Of a DNA stretch of 35,058 nucleotides, positions 17,849-26,992 are shown in pieces. Numbering within the stretch: the first letter of the stretch is position 1; each line of letters starts with the position of its first letter. The DNA lies in contig JADJOY010000048.1 of the NCBI GenBank assembly GCA_016713535.1, positions 1 through 35,058 on the forward strand, in the 5' to 3' direction. The notes below the pieces were generated by a model, which saw only the letters and a program-made list of their open reading frames with translations, was not told where the DNA came from and did not search any database. This DNA is from Deltaproteobacteria bacterium (GTDB lineage: Bacteria > JADJOY01). The position numbers and the translations under genes are program-made.

Positions 17849-18634
17849 ATGACCCTCAAGACCCCGATGCCCGCCACCTTCACCTTCGAGCAGCGCGGCA
17901 AGATCGCGATCTTCACGATCAACCGCCCGCAGGCGATGAACTCGTTCACCGGCGAGATGCTCGCCGCCATGGACGCGGGCTTCGCCGAGTTCCAGCGCAG
18001 GAACGACCTGTGGGTCGCGATCCTCACCGGCGCCGGCGCCAAGGCGTTCTCGGCCGGCATGGACCTGAAGGAGGCGATCCCGCAGATCACCGAAGGCAAC
18101 GAGATGGGCTACGACGACCACACCAAGCGGCCGTTCTCGGACGTCTTCAAGCCGATCATCGCGGCGGTCAACGGCCACTGCATCGCGGGCGGGCTCGAGT
18201 TCATGCTGGGCACCGACATCCGCATCGCCGCCGAGCACGCCACCTTCGGCCTCGGCGAGGTGAAGGTGGGCATCATCCCGGCGGGCGGCTCGCACGTGCG
18301 GATCCCGCGCCAGATCCCGTGGGCGGTGGCGATGGAGCTCTTGCTCATGGGCCGCCCGATCTCCGCTCAGCGCGCCCACGACGTGGGCCTGATCAACGCC
18401 ATCGTCCCGGCCGACAAGCTCATGGAGACGGCGCTCGAGTGGGCCGAGACCATCTGCAAGAACGGTCCGCTCGCGGTCCGCACCGCAAAGGAGATCGCGG
18501 TTCGCGCCCTCGCCCTCGAGCCAGGCTTCGTTCTCGAGAAGGCGATCGCGCCGCGCGTGCTCAACTCGGAGGACGCCAAGGAAGGCCCGCGCGCCTTCCT
18601 CGAGAAGCGCGCCCCCAACTTCAAGGGCAAGTAA
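17849..18634 (+). CDS. Enoyl-CoA hydratase (crotonase family)
   Basis: 261 residues, intact, ATG 17849 with CTGGAGA upstream. Crotonase markers are present: I-N-R-P-Q-A-M-N-S-F, the oxyanion loop A-F-S-A-G-M-D-L-K, and G-H-C-I-A-G-G-L-E-F-M-L-G-T-D-I-R-I-A. Both Glu residues used for hydration are there, one in G-G-L-E and one in F-G-L-G-E-V-K-V-G. It should hydrate a 2-enoyl-CoA to the 3-hydroxyacyl-CoA. Next to a thiolase-like/DUF35 pair this gives the hydrate-then-cleave order known for steroid side chains. It is the last gene of the cluster, followed by a terminator. Substrate chain length is unknown. Confidence 0.9.
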   Translation: MTLKTPMPATFTFEQRGKIAIFTINRPQAMNSFTGEMLAAMDAGFAEFQRRNDLWVAILTGAGAKAFSAGMDLKEAIPQITEGNEMGYDDHTKRPFSDVFKPIIAAVNGHCIAGGLEFMLGTDIRIAAEHATFGLGEVKVGIIPAGGSHVRIPRQIPWAVAMELLLMGRPISAQRAHDVGLINAIVPADKLMETALEWAETICKNGPLAVRTAKEIAVRALALEPGFVLEKAIAPRVLNSEDAKEGPRAFLEKRAPNFKGK

Positions 18635-18673
18635 GTCCCGTCCGCGGCGCCCGCCGGGCGCGCGCCGGGCCAA

Positions 18674-18720
18674 CGCCCCTCCCATCGGTTTAGCCGATGC
18701 GAGGGGCGCGATCTTTCTAT
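18674..18720 (+). terminator. Rho-independent terminator ending the catabolic cluster
   Basis: A 15-bp stem with one mismatch (18674-18688 pairs with 18694-18708) encloses the loop TTTAG and is followed by the T-rich tract ATCTTTCTATTT. It starts 40 bases after the enoyl-CoA hydratase stop. This is the clearest intrinsic terminator in the window. Confidence 0.85.
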
Positions 18721-18749
18721 TTGTCGGCGAATCGAGCCACCCCTACGTT
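18721..18749 (+). promoter_or_regulatory. Possible promoter for the TerC gene
   Basis: TTGTCG (18721-18726) and TACGTT (18744-18749) are separated by exactly 17 bp and lie directly after the terminator. The match to the sigma-70 consensus is 4/6 and 3/6. It would give a leader of about 60 bases that includes the hairpin at 18760-18799. Confidence 0.35.
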
Positions 18750-18759
18750 GGCCATCGGA

Positions 18760-18799
18760 GGGGCGCGTCGGCGGGCATCAGCCCGCACCGCGACGCCCC
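18760..18799 (+). other. Leader hairpin upstream of the TerC gene
   Basis: GCGGGC-ATCA-GCCCGC forms a perfect inner stem, with GGGGCG and TCG on the left pairing to CGA and CGCCCC-type bases on the right across an internal loop. It ends 4 bases before the AGGGGAAG Shine-Dalgarno sequence of the TerC gene. TerC genes are often under the Mn-sensing yybP-ykoY riboswitch, but that motif's conserved GGGGAGUAG is not seen here. Confidence 0.5.
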
Positions 18800-18815
18800 G
18801 CGAGGGGAAGGTCTC

Positions 18816-19917
18816 GTGGTGGTGGATTCGATCGGCTCGCCGGTGGCGTGGGCCGGGTTCGTCGCGTTCGTGCTGGCGATGCTGGCGCTCGACCTGGGCG
18901 TCTTCCACCGCAAGGCCCACGAGATCACGGCCAAGGAGGCCGCCTCGTGGACGGCCGTGTGGGTGGCGCTCGCGTCGATCTTCGGCGTCGGACTGTGGCT
19001 CGTGCACGGTCCCGAGCGCGGCCTCGAGTTCTTCACGGGCTTCCTGATCGAGAAGGCGCTCGCGGTCGACAACATCTTCGTGTTCGTCGTGATCTTCTCG
19101 TACTTCGCGATCCCCCGCGTATTCCAGCACCCGGTGCTCTTCTGGGGCGTGCTGGGGGCGCTTGTCATGCGGGCCGGCTTCATCCTCGCGGGCGGGGCCT
19201 TCCTGGCGCGCTTTCACTGGGCGATCTACGTGTGCGGCGGCATCCTCGTCGCGACCGGGCTCAAGCTGCTCTTCACCCGCGAGAGCGAGGCCGATCCCGA
19301 GCGCAACCCGATCGTGCGCGCGGCGCGCCGGCTGCTGCCGATGACCCCGGACGTCGACGGTGCCCACTTCGTGGTGCGCCGCGGTGGGCGCCTCCTCGCC
19401 ACGCCGCTCCTGCTCACGCTCGTGGCCGTGGAGGTGAGCGACCTGATCTTCGCGGTCGACTCGATCCCGGCGATCTTCGCGGTCACCCAGCGACCCGTTC
19501 ATCGTCTTCACCTCGAACATCTTCGCGATCCTCGGGCTGCGATCGCTCTACTTCCTGCTCGCCGCCGTCATCGACCGCTTCGTCTACCTGAAGGCCGCGC
19601 TCGCCGTGGTGCTGCTCTTCGTGGGCGCCAAGATGCTGCTCGTCGAGGTGATCGAGATCCCGATCGCCGTCTCGCTGGGGGTGATCCTCGCCGTGCTCGG
19701 CGGTGCGATCGGCGCCTCGATGGCCGTCACGAGCGGCGCCGCGAGGCGCGCCGAGCGCCCGGACCAGGCAGGCGCGGGAGCGCCGCCGCCGCCCGGCCCC
19801 GGCCTCGGCCGGCATCGCGAGCGCCCGGGGTTTCCGGTAGGATCGGCCTCCGTTTCCGAGGGGGCTCGCCGTGGAAGTGTCCCAACCGCCCAACCAGGCC
19901 GAGGTCGCGAAGACTGA
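18816..19917 (+). CDS. TerC/Alx-family integral membrane protein, one frameshift
   Basis: About 367 residues. The family pattern is clear: [15 protein letters not shown] in the first helix, [15 protein letters not shown], and [20 protein letters not shown]. About seven to nine membrane helices are present. Members affect manganese export or tellurite resistance. The start is the first GTG (18816), 5 bases after AGGGGAAG. The frame breaks at about 19491 with one extra C; it continues [21 protein letters not shown]. The C-terminus runs some 60 residues beyond the last helix as a Pro/Arg-rich tail that overlaps the next gene by 47 bases, so the real end may be different if another indel lies there. 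Confidence 0.85.
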
Positions 19918-21139
19918 GGCACGCCCGCGCCTGATCCACGCGGCGCGCTTCCCCGGTCGCGCGCTGCGCGCCGCCGGCGGCGCCGCCGCCGCGCGCTGGC
20001 GGGCGCGTGCCGAGGCGCTCATCGGCACGGACCCGCCCGCCACTCCCGCCGACGAAGAGGCGTTCGAGCGCTACGCCAACGAGAGCACCGCCCGCTTCGG
20101 TCAGATCCTGCTCGTGCTCTCGGCCGCCCTGGCCCTCCTGCTGTGGCCGAGCGACTCGCTCTTCCTGCGCGAGGAGCCGCTCACCCAGGCGGGGCTGGCC
20201 GCGTGGCGCATGGCCTTCATCGCCGCCGCGCTCGCGGGCTACACGCTGCTCGCGGTCGCCGCGAGGACCCGGCATGCGGCGCGAATCCAGGGCCTGATCC
20301 TGATCGCGATGTCGGCGGGCACGCTCTACTGGTTCGGGACGTTCTCGGATCCGAACGCGCCGTGGATCCACAACGCGATCGTGTTGCCGGCGTTCACGCT
20401 CACGATCCTGGTGAGCTGGCCGGAGCGCGCCGTGATCCTGAGCGGTCTGGTCGCCTCGTACAGCGCCGCCTACCTGGCGCCCCATCCCGCGTACCTCCAC
20501 TACCCGCACCTCGGCAGCGTCGCCGCCACGGCGATGATGTCGGCGCTCTTCAACCTCGGCGCCGGCCACCTCTTCTACCGCCTCGTGCACAGCCACTTCG
20601 TGCGCGGGCGTGCGCTCGAGCGGCTCGCCACCACCGACTCCCTGACCGCGCTCTCGACCCGTGCCGCCTTCCTCGAAACCGCCGAGCGCGAGCTCGACCG
20701 CGCCACCCGCTACGGGCGCCCGCTCGCCGTGCTGATCCTCGACATCGATCGCTTCAAGAGCGTCAACGACACCCACGGTCACGCCGCGGGCGACCGGGTG
20801 CTGGCGCGCCTCGGCGGCGTGCTCGCCAGCGTCCTGCGCCGCAGCGACGTCGCGGGGAGGCTGGGCGGCGACGAGCTCGCGGTGCTGCTGCCGGAGAACG
20901 ACGCCGCCACCGCGGCGGCGGTGGCGGAGCGGATCCGGGCCGCGTTCGCGTCCCGTCCCGCCGACGGCGACGACGTTCGCGCCTGCACGGTCAGCATCGG
21001 GGTGGCGGCGCGAGCCGACGGCGAGATCGAGCTGGCGGCGCTGGTCCGGCGTGCCGACCAAGCGCTCTACGCGGCCAAGCGTGGCGGCCGAGACCGGGTG
21101 GCCATCGCCGACCCGGCGCTGGCCGCCAAGCCCCACTGA
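19871..21139 (+). CDS. Membrane-anchored diguanylate cyclase (GGDEF domain)
   Basis: 422 residues, GTG 19871 with GAGGGGG 7 bases upstream. An N-terminal region of about 70 residues precedes five or six hydrophobic helices (roughly residues 75-235), then a GGDEF domain from about 245. The signature is R-L-G-G-D-E-L, with Leu at the fifth position, a functional variant in many enzymes. The inhibitory I-site R-x-x-D is present as R-R-S-D five residues before it. The leading [10 protein letters not shown] replaces the common T-D-x-L-T-G-L-x-N-R. It should make cyclic di-GMP in response to an unknown signal at the membrane. It follows the TerC gene on the same strand; no functional link is evident. 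Confidence 0.9.
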   Translation: MEVSQPPNQAEVAKTEARPRLIHAARFPGRALRAAGGAAAARWRARAEALIGTDPPATPADEEAFERYANESTARFGQILLVLSAALALLLWPSDSLFLREEPLTQAGLAAWRMAFIAAALAGYTLLAVAARTRHAARIQGLILIAMSAGTLYWFGTFSDPNAPWIHNAIVLPAFTLTILVSWPERAVILSGLVASYSAAYLAPHPAYLHYPHLGSVAATAMMSALFNLGAGHLFYRLVHSHFVRGRALERLATTDSLTALSTRAAFLETAERELDRATRYGRPLAVLILDIDRFKSVNDTHGHAAGDRVLARLGGVLASVLRRSDVAGRLGGDELAVLLPENDAATAAAVAERIRAAFASRPADGDDVRACTVSIGVAARADGEIELAALVRRADQALYAAKRGGRDRVAIADPALAAKPH

Positions 21140-21390
21140 CCTCATCCCGAATCGGGCCGGAACCCTCTCGACCCTCGCGGCACGGCTTCGACCGGCACGC
21201 CGTTCGAACTACACAATCCGCCAGTGGAATTCACTTCAATCTGCCATTCAATTTCATCACTTTTTGCCAGGGATTTCTGACACATTCAGCTTTCATCGGC
21301 TCCCGAATCTCTCCCCATCTACGGCACTTTGGTGCCCCCCCGCGCCGCGCGATCCGGCCTCGGGGCCGCGCCCGGCTCGCTCGAGGTCCG
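21140..21390. other. Convergent spacer with an AT-rich island
   Basis: Between the cyclase and the minus-strand CoA-transferase lie 251 bases with no gene. From about 21205 to 21310 the base composition drops sharply toward A+T, unlike everything around it, with T-rich and CATTCAATTTCATC-like stretches. A small GGCAC-TTTG-GTGCC hairpin lies near 21331-21344. No repeat, tRNA or clear terminator was recognised. Confidence 0.6.
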
Positions 21391-23825
21391 TCAGAAGATG
21401 ATCTGGGCGTCGACGAGGGCCTGGTAGCGCTCGTCGGAGAGCCCGAGGATCTCGCGGAACACCCGTTCGTTGTCCTGCCCGATCATCGGCCCGGTGCGGA
21501 CCGCTGGCTGGCTGACGCTCATCTTCACGTAGGCGCCGTAGATCGTCTCCCGGAACCCGAGCGGGTGCGTCACCTCGACGAACGTGCCGCGCGCCGTGAG
21601 ATGCGGGTCGTGGAGGAGGTCGGCGACGCTCAGCACCGGCGCCGCCGCGACGCCGGCCGCCTGCAGGGTCGCCGCGAGCGCGTTCACGTCCTGGCCCTGG
21701 GTCCACGCGGCGACGTGCTCGTGGATGGCGTCGAGGTGCGCGAGCCGCCCGGCGATCGAGCCGAGCCCCGCGGCGGCGCTCCACGCCGGTGAGCCCATCG
21801 CCGCGGCGAGCGCCTTCCACTCGGCGTCGCTCGAGCACGCGATCGAGATCCAGCGGTCGTCGCCGCTGCACGGGAAGACACCGTGCGGCGCCGCCATCGC
21901 GCGTGGGTGGCGGTTGCCGAGCGGCCCACCCTCGCGGCGGTTGAGCTCCCAGTCGAGGAACGCCGGACCGACGAGCTGCATCACCGCCTCCTGCTGCGAG
22001 TAGTCGATGTGCTGCCCCTGGCCGGTGGCGGCGCGGTGGTGGAGCGCGGTCAAGATCGCGAAGGCGCCGAAGATGCCGTTCAGCGGATCGGAGAACGCGT
22101 TCTCCACCGGGATCGGCGGGCCGCCCAGGTAGCCGACCAGGCTGTCGAGCCCGGTGGTGCTGGTGAGGCTGAGCCCGTAGGTGCGGATGTCCTTCATCGG
22201 CCCGGTGAGGCCCGCCGCCGGCATCGAGAACATCACCAGGTCCGGACGCACGCGACGCAGCGCGTCGTAGCCGAGCTCGAGCTCGTTCATCACGCCAGGA
22301 CCGAAGTTCTCGATCACCACGTCGCAGGTGGCGACGAGGTCGAGCGCCAGCCTCCGCGCCTCGGGCTTCTTGAGGTTGAGGGTGACGCTGCCCTGCCCGG
22401 CCCAGCAGGCGTGGTTCGAGAGGCTGCGGTTGGGATCGCGGACCCCCTCGCCGAAGGGCGGGAGCTGGCGGGTCATGTCGATCCGCGCCCGCGACTCGAT
22501 CTTGAAGACCTCGGCGCCGAGGAAACCCAGCGTCTGGCCCACCACCGGGCCCGCCCACACCCAGCCGAAGTTGGCGACGCGGATGCCCTCGAGCGGCAGG
22601 CGCGCGGCGCTGACCGCCGGAACCTTCGCCGGACGGGGGGAACCCCTTGCCGACGACCCTCCGACCCCGACGCTGGCACCTCGGCGGTGTGCTCGCCGAG
22701 GCGAGGCGCGCCGCGGCTCGGACCGCCGGGGCTCGCGGGCAGCTTGAAGGGCGCGCCCAGCGTCCGAACCCGGCCGAGGTCGGGGTGATCGAGGGTTACC
22801 AGATAGCCGCGCTCCTTCAGGTGCTCCTGCTCGGCCGCCTCGCCCACCAGGAACACCGCAGTCACCGGCACCCCGGCCGCCTGGCAGCGCGCCATGACGT
22901 CGAACTTCGACTTGTCGGCCAGCCACTCCTCGATGAACGGATAGATCACGTCGGAGTTCTGGGCGCGCTGGAACATGTCCTGGAACATGTCGAGCTGCGC
23001 CCACTCGGGATCGCCCATCACCTCGACCAGACCGTTCCACTGGCCGGGCTCGAGGGCGAGCATCCACACGTGGCCGTCGGCGCACGGCAGGATCGTGGCG
23101 GGCGCGCCGAGCGGCATGCCCACTCCCGTACGCCGCTCCCACTTCCCGTCTTGCGCGTAGCCGCCGATGTTCTGGCCACCGACGAACGCCGCGGCGATCG
23201 CCTCCGCGCTCGACACGTCGAGGTGCTGCCCCGAGCCCACGCGCTCGCGCCCCAGCACCGCCGCGAGCCCCCAAGCCGCCGCCGTCATCGCACCGAAGAA
23301 GTCCGCAGCGAAGGTGCCGTGCTCGAGCGGCGCCTCGCCGGGGCGCCCGCAGTAGCGGTGGCTCGCCCCCGAGAGGTGGTAGGCGTTGAGGTCGTGGCCA
23401 CGCCAGCCGGCGTAAGGCCCGGTGTGGCCGAACGGGGTGATCGAGATCATCACCAGCGCGGGGTTGAGGGCGGCGACCGACGCCGGATCGAGGCCGTACC
23501 GCTCGAGCTCCGACACCGGCAGGTTCTCGATCAGCACGTCGGCGCCGGCGATCAGCTCGCGCACCCGCGCGAGATCCGCGCCGACCTCGAGATCGAGCGC
23601 GACGCTCTTCTTCGACGTGTTGAGGAAGAAGTAGGTGCCGCTCTTCTCCGGGTGCGGCACGTCACCGGGGAAGGGCCCCCAGGTGCGGGTCACGTCGCCG
23701 CGTCCGGGCGGTTCGACCTTCACCACTAGGGCTCCGTAGTCGGCGAAGAGCTTCGCGCAGAACGCCGCCGACACTCCCTCGCCCAGCTCGATCACGCGGA
23801 TCCCCGCGAGCGCACCTCGGCTCAT
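21391..23825 (-). CDS. Tandem two-domain family III CoA-transferase, split by a frameshift
   Basis: Two CaiB/BaiF domains follow each other. The first starts at ATG 23825 (AGGAGGA upstream), M-S-R-G-A-L-A-G-I-R-V-I-E-L, with catalytic Asp175 in F-A-A-D-F-F-G. It runs to L-G-E-H-T-A-E-V at about 22680. The second begins L-P-L-E-G-I-R-V-A-N-F-G at about 22600, with its Asp in F-S-D-P-L-N-G, and ends at 21391. Between them the frame must change by one missing base (22634-22680, which includes a run of six G). The second domain has no ATG, GTG or TTG in frame near its start, so it is best read as one protein of about 811 residues. The similar tandem gene at 24604 supports this. Both domains keep the nucleophile. 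The alternative is two separate genes with a lost start. Confidence 0.8.
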
Positions 23826-23883
23826 GCCCCGATCCTCCTCGAACGTTGAGCCGCGGTGGCCGACGAGCGCCGCGGCGGGCGGC

Positions 23884-23912
23884 AGAATACGCCGCAATCG
23901 CCGCGCTGTAAG
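23884..23912 (-). promoter_or_regulatory. Possible promoter for the minus-strand tandem CoA-transferase
   Basis: On the minus strand CTTACA (23907-23912) and TATTCT (23884-23889) are 17 bp apart, each matching 4 of 6 consensus positions. The start codon at 23825 would lie about 50 bases downstream of the start point. The site is in the divergent gap with the lipoprotein gene. Confidence 0.4.
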
Positions 23913-24046
23913 CCACCTCGCGCGGTTACGGCTCCGCCTGGCCGCGCGCTCGATCCCCTTGAACCGGGCGCACGGCGCGTGTCAGTCTCGCGGGTCGCGA
24001 ACGGACCGCGCGCCCACGGTGGACGCGCGCCCCGCGGAGGTCGCAG

Positions 24047-24580
24047 ATGAGGCACACGCCATCCCGCTGGATCGCTCTCGCCGCGCTCACGCTGGCCGCG
24101 GGCTGCAGCTCGCTGAACCTGTTCCGCGACATCGCGGTCGAATCGCGGGCCACCGCGGGAGTCGACTATGGTTCGTTCAAGACGTTCCGGTTCCTGCACT
24201 CGGAGCGCAAGATCGTGCGCGGCGACGACGTGAAAGTCACTCCCACGCCCGAGCCGCTCAACGTCTACCTCGAGGGCCTCGTCGCCCAGGGGCTGGCGCC
24301 CCACGGCCTCGTGCCGATCGAAGCCAAGACCAAGGTCAAGGCCGACCTCGACGTGCGCCTGACGGTGGTGGCGAAGCTCGCCGCCTCGTCCACCGCAGCC
24401 AGCGCCGACCCGGAGCCCGACCTGTCGATCCTGGAGGTCGCCATCACTCGCACCTCGGACAACCGCGAGGTGTGGTGGGGCAGCACCCAGGGCGAGGTAT
24501 GGGAGGAGGCCGACGAGGCCACCACCAAGCAGCGCATCGAGCACGCCGTGGGCAACCTGCTCGCGCGCTACCCGAACTGA
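24047..24580 (+). CDS. DUF4136-type outer-membrane or periplasmic lipoprotein
   Basis: 177 residues, ATG 24047 after CGGAGG. The N-terminus has two basic residues, a hydrophobic stretch and the lipobox L-A-A-G-C, with Cys20 as the lipidated residue. The body has the DUF4136 layout: V-D-Y-G-S-F-K-T-F-R-F near the start and, at the end, V-W-W-G-S-T-Q-G-E-V and a helix with A-V-x-N-L-L-A-R-Y-P. The role of the family is unknown. The gene is divergent from the tandem CoA-transferase upstream and 23 bp before another one on the same strand, so it may be cotranscribed with it. Confidence 0.8.
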   Translation: MRHTPSRWIALAALTLAAGCSSLNLFRDIAVESRATAGVDYGSFKTFRFLHSERKIVRGDDVKVTPTPEPLNVYLEGLVAQGLAPHGLVPIEAKTKVKADLDVRLTVVAKLAASSTAASADPEPDLSILEVAITRTSDNREVWWGSTQGEVWEEADEATTKQRIEHAVGNLLARYPN

Positions 24581-24603
24581 CGCGCGCGGTCGTCGCCGCC
24601 GCC

Positions 24604-26958
24604 GTGCAGCAGCCACGCCTGCTCGACGGGGTGCGCGTCCTCGAGGTGGCTGGCGACGGCTGCGCGGTCGCGGCGAAGCTCCTCGCCGACCTCGGCGCGG
24701 AGGTGGAGACGATCGAGGGCACCGCGTGTGGAGCGGTGCGCTCGGAGCTCTCGCCCGAAGCCGTGCGCTACTGGCGAGGGTCGCGCCGGCGCGAGCGTCC
24801 GCACCCGATCGCGCCGGGCGAGACCGGCGCCCACGACGCGCTCGCGCACGCCCTCGCCGGCCGCACGATCCTCGTCGAGAGCGCCGATCCGGTCCTCCGC
24901 GCGCGTCTCGGTCTCGAACCCGGCGCGCTCGCCGCGGCGCACCCGGCGCTGGTCCACGTCTCGATCACGCCCTTCGGCACCACCGGACCGCGCGCCGGCT
25001 GGCGCGGCTCGGACCTGGTCGCCGCCGCCGCGGGTGGCGCCGCCCACCTGGTCGGCGAGAGCGACGACCCGCCGGTGCGCATGGCGGGGAACCAGTCGTA
25101 CGTGTCGGCTGGCGTGGTGGCGGTCGCGGGTGCGCTGATGGCGCTTCATCACGCCTCCCGCACCGGGCGCGGCCAGCACGTCGACGTCTCGGTGCAGGAG
25201 GCGGTCGCGGCGCTCGGTCACATCTGCGGCCTCGCCAAGTACCGCGACGACGGGCTCGTGCCGCGCCGGCGCGGCTCGAGCTTGTTCGCGTCGGTTCCGT
25301 CCGGGGCCTACGCGTGCAGCGACGGGCTCGTGTACCTCATCGTGAACCGGCCACGGCACTGGGACGCGCTCGCGAGCTGGATCCGCGAGGTGACCGGCGT
25401 CGACGAGGTCCTCGACCCGATGTTCCGCGGGCCCTCGTCGAACCGGATCGAGCACCGCGAGCTCCTCGACCTGTGGATCCGCGAGCTCGCCGCTCGCCAC
25501 GACGTGCAGGCCTTCCTCGCCGAGGCGGGGGCGCGACGGCTGGCGGTGACGCCGGTGCAGCGCGCCCTCGAGGTCCTCGCCGACCCCCAGCTCGCGGCGC
25601 GCGGCTTCTGGCGCGAGCTCCACGGCGTGCGCGTCGCCGGCTCGCCGTTCGGGCACGTGGAGACGACGCGCGCGGCGCCGTCCGGCCCGCCCCCGCCCCC
25701 GGCCCCGCCCGTGCCCCGGAGCGCCGCGCCGCGCCCCCTCGACGGCCTGCGGGTGATCGAGCTGACCGCCGGCATGGCCGGGCCGTGGGTGGGCCGGTGG
25801 ATGGCGTGGGCGGGCGCCGAGGTGATCCGCGTCGAGTCCCACGCGCGACCCGACGTGGTGCGGCTCTACGTGCCACCGCGCGCCACCGACCGCACGCCGC
25901 GGCCCGACCAGTCGCCGTGGTTCACCGACTGGAACGCGGGCAAGCGGTTCGTGGCCCTCGACCTCGAGAAGCCGTCGGCGCGCAGGGTGCTCCACGCGCT
26001 GGTCGAGCGCGCCGACGTGGTGGTCGAGAACATGCTGCCGGGCGTGGCGGCGAAGCTGGGCGCGAGCTACACCGCCCTCGCCGCGGTGAACCCGCGCCTG
26101 GTGATGCTCTCGACCACCGGCTTCGGCGGCACCGGACCGCGCGCCAACCAGGCGACGTGGGGACCGAACATCGAGGCGGTCTCGGGGCTCGCGACGCTCA
26201 CGGGGTTCGCGCACGTGCCGTGCTCGATCACCCAGTTCGCCTACCCCGACGCGCTGAGCGCCCTGCATGGGCTGGTCGCGGTGCTCGCGGCACTCCATCA
26301 CCGCGACCAGCGCGGGCGTGGCGCGCACATCGACCTCTCGCAGTACGAGTGCCTCGCCGCCGCGCTCGGTGACGTGCTCCTCGCCGCGAGCGAGCGCGGT
26401 GAAGAGCCGGCCCGCGCCGGCAACCGCCTGGCGCACGCCGCTCCCCACGGCGTGTTCCCGTGCGCCGGCGACGACGCCTGGTGCGCGATCACGTGCCGCG
26501 ACGACGACGACTGGCGAGCGCTCGGCGAGGCGCTCGGACGTCCGGGGTGGGCGGTCGATCCCGCGCTCGTCACCGCCGCCGCGCGCGTGGAGCGCGCCGC
26601 CGAGCTCGAGCGCGCCCTCGGCGCGTGGACGCACTCGCGCACCGCGCTCGAGGTCGCCGAGCGGCTGCAGCGGGCGGGTGTGCCCGCGGCGCCGGTCCAG
26701 ACCATCGCTGACCTGTGGGAACGCGATCCGCACCTGGCCGCGCGCGGCGCGTTCGAGCGCGTCGCTCACCGCTCGCAGGGAGAGGTGGTCGCGAACGCGA
26801 TCCCGCTTCACCTGAGCGCCACGCCGGGACGCACGGACTTCGCGGGCGGCGTGGTGGGAGCGGACAACGCCACCGGCGTACGTGGTCTGCTCGGCCTCAC
26901 GGAGGAGGAGATCGCGGCCCTCGTCGCCGAGGGCGCCCTCGAGCCGCCGCGCGCCTGA
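24604..26958 (+). CDS. Tandem two-domain family III CoA-transferase (fused CaiB pair)
   Basis: 784 residues in one intact frame. The start chosen is GTG 24604, just before L-L-D-G-V-R-V-L-E-V. Domain 1 covers about residues 1-355, then a Pro-rich linker (about 360-377), then domain 2 from P-L-D-G-L-R-V-I-E-L-T-A-G (about 378) to the end. The nucleophile position differs: domain 1 has Tyr166 (N-Q-S-Y-V-S-A-G) where Asp is expected, while domain 2 keeps Asp549 (Y-P-D-A-L-S-A). Domain 1 also lacks the N-K-R segment that normally follows the second strand and is shortened there. The protein thus looks like a fused pair of one inactive and one active subunit. Substrates are unknown. A hairpin follows the stop. 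Confidence 0.9.
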   Translation: MQQPRLLDGVRVLEVAGDGCAVAAKLLADLGAEVETIEGTACGAVRSELSPEAVRYWRGSRRRERPHPIAPGETGAHDALAHALAGRTILVESADPVLRARLGLEPGALAAAHPALVHVSITPFGTTGPRAGWRGSDLVAAAAGGAAHLVGESDDPPVRMAGNQSYVSAGVVAVAGALMALHHASRTGRGQHVDVSVQEAVAALGHICGLAKYRDDGLVPRRRGSSLFASVPSGAYACSDGLVYLIVNRPRHWDALASWIREVTGVDEVLDPMFRGPSSNRIEHRELLDLWIRELAARHDVQAFLAEAGARRLAVTPVQRALEVLADPQLAARGFWRELHGVRVAGSPFGHVETTRAAPSGPPPPPAPPVPRSAAPRPLDGLRVIELTAGMAGPWVGRWMAWAGAEVIRVESHARPDVVRLYVPPRATDRTPRPDQSPWFTDWNAGKRFVALDLEKPSARRVLHALVERADVVVENMLPGVAAKLGASYTALAAVNPRLVMLSTTGFGGTGPRANQATWGPNIEAVSGLATLTGFAHVPCSITQFAYPDALSALHGLVAVLAALHHRDQRGRGAHIDLSQYECLAAALGDVLLAASERGEEPARAGNRLAHAAPHGVFPCAGDDAWCAITCRDDDDWRALGEALGRPGWAVDPALVTAAARVERAAELERALGAWTHSRTALEVAERLQRAGVPAAPVQTIADLWERDPHLAARGAFERVAHRSQGEVVANAIPLHLSATPGRTDFAGGVVGADNATGVRGLLGLTEEEIAALVAEGALEPPRA

Positions 26959-26992
26959 GTTCGCCAGGGGCGCGCCGCAGCGGGCGGGGACG

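Noticed and set aside
18750-18815. yybP-ykoY manganese riboswitch before the TerC gene
   Set aside because: The conserved GGGGAGUAG and the second conserved loop are not found; only a generic GC-rich hairpin is present.
740-19917. An operon of pseudogenes, or programmed frameshifting
   Set aside because: Nearly every long gene has one break while both sides stay highly conserved, and no shared slippery site or pseudoknot is seen. Assembly error is simpler.
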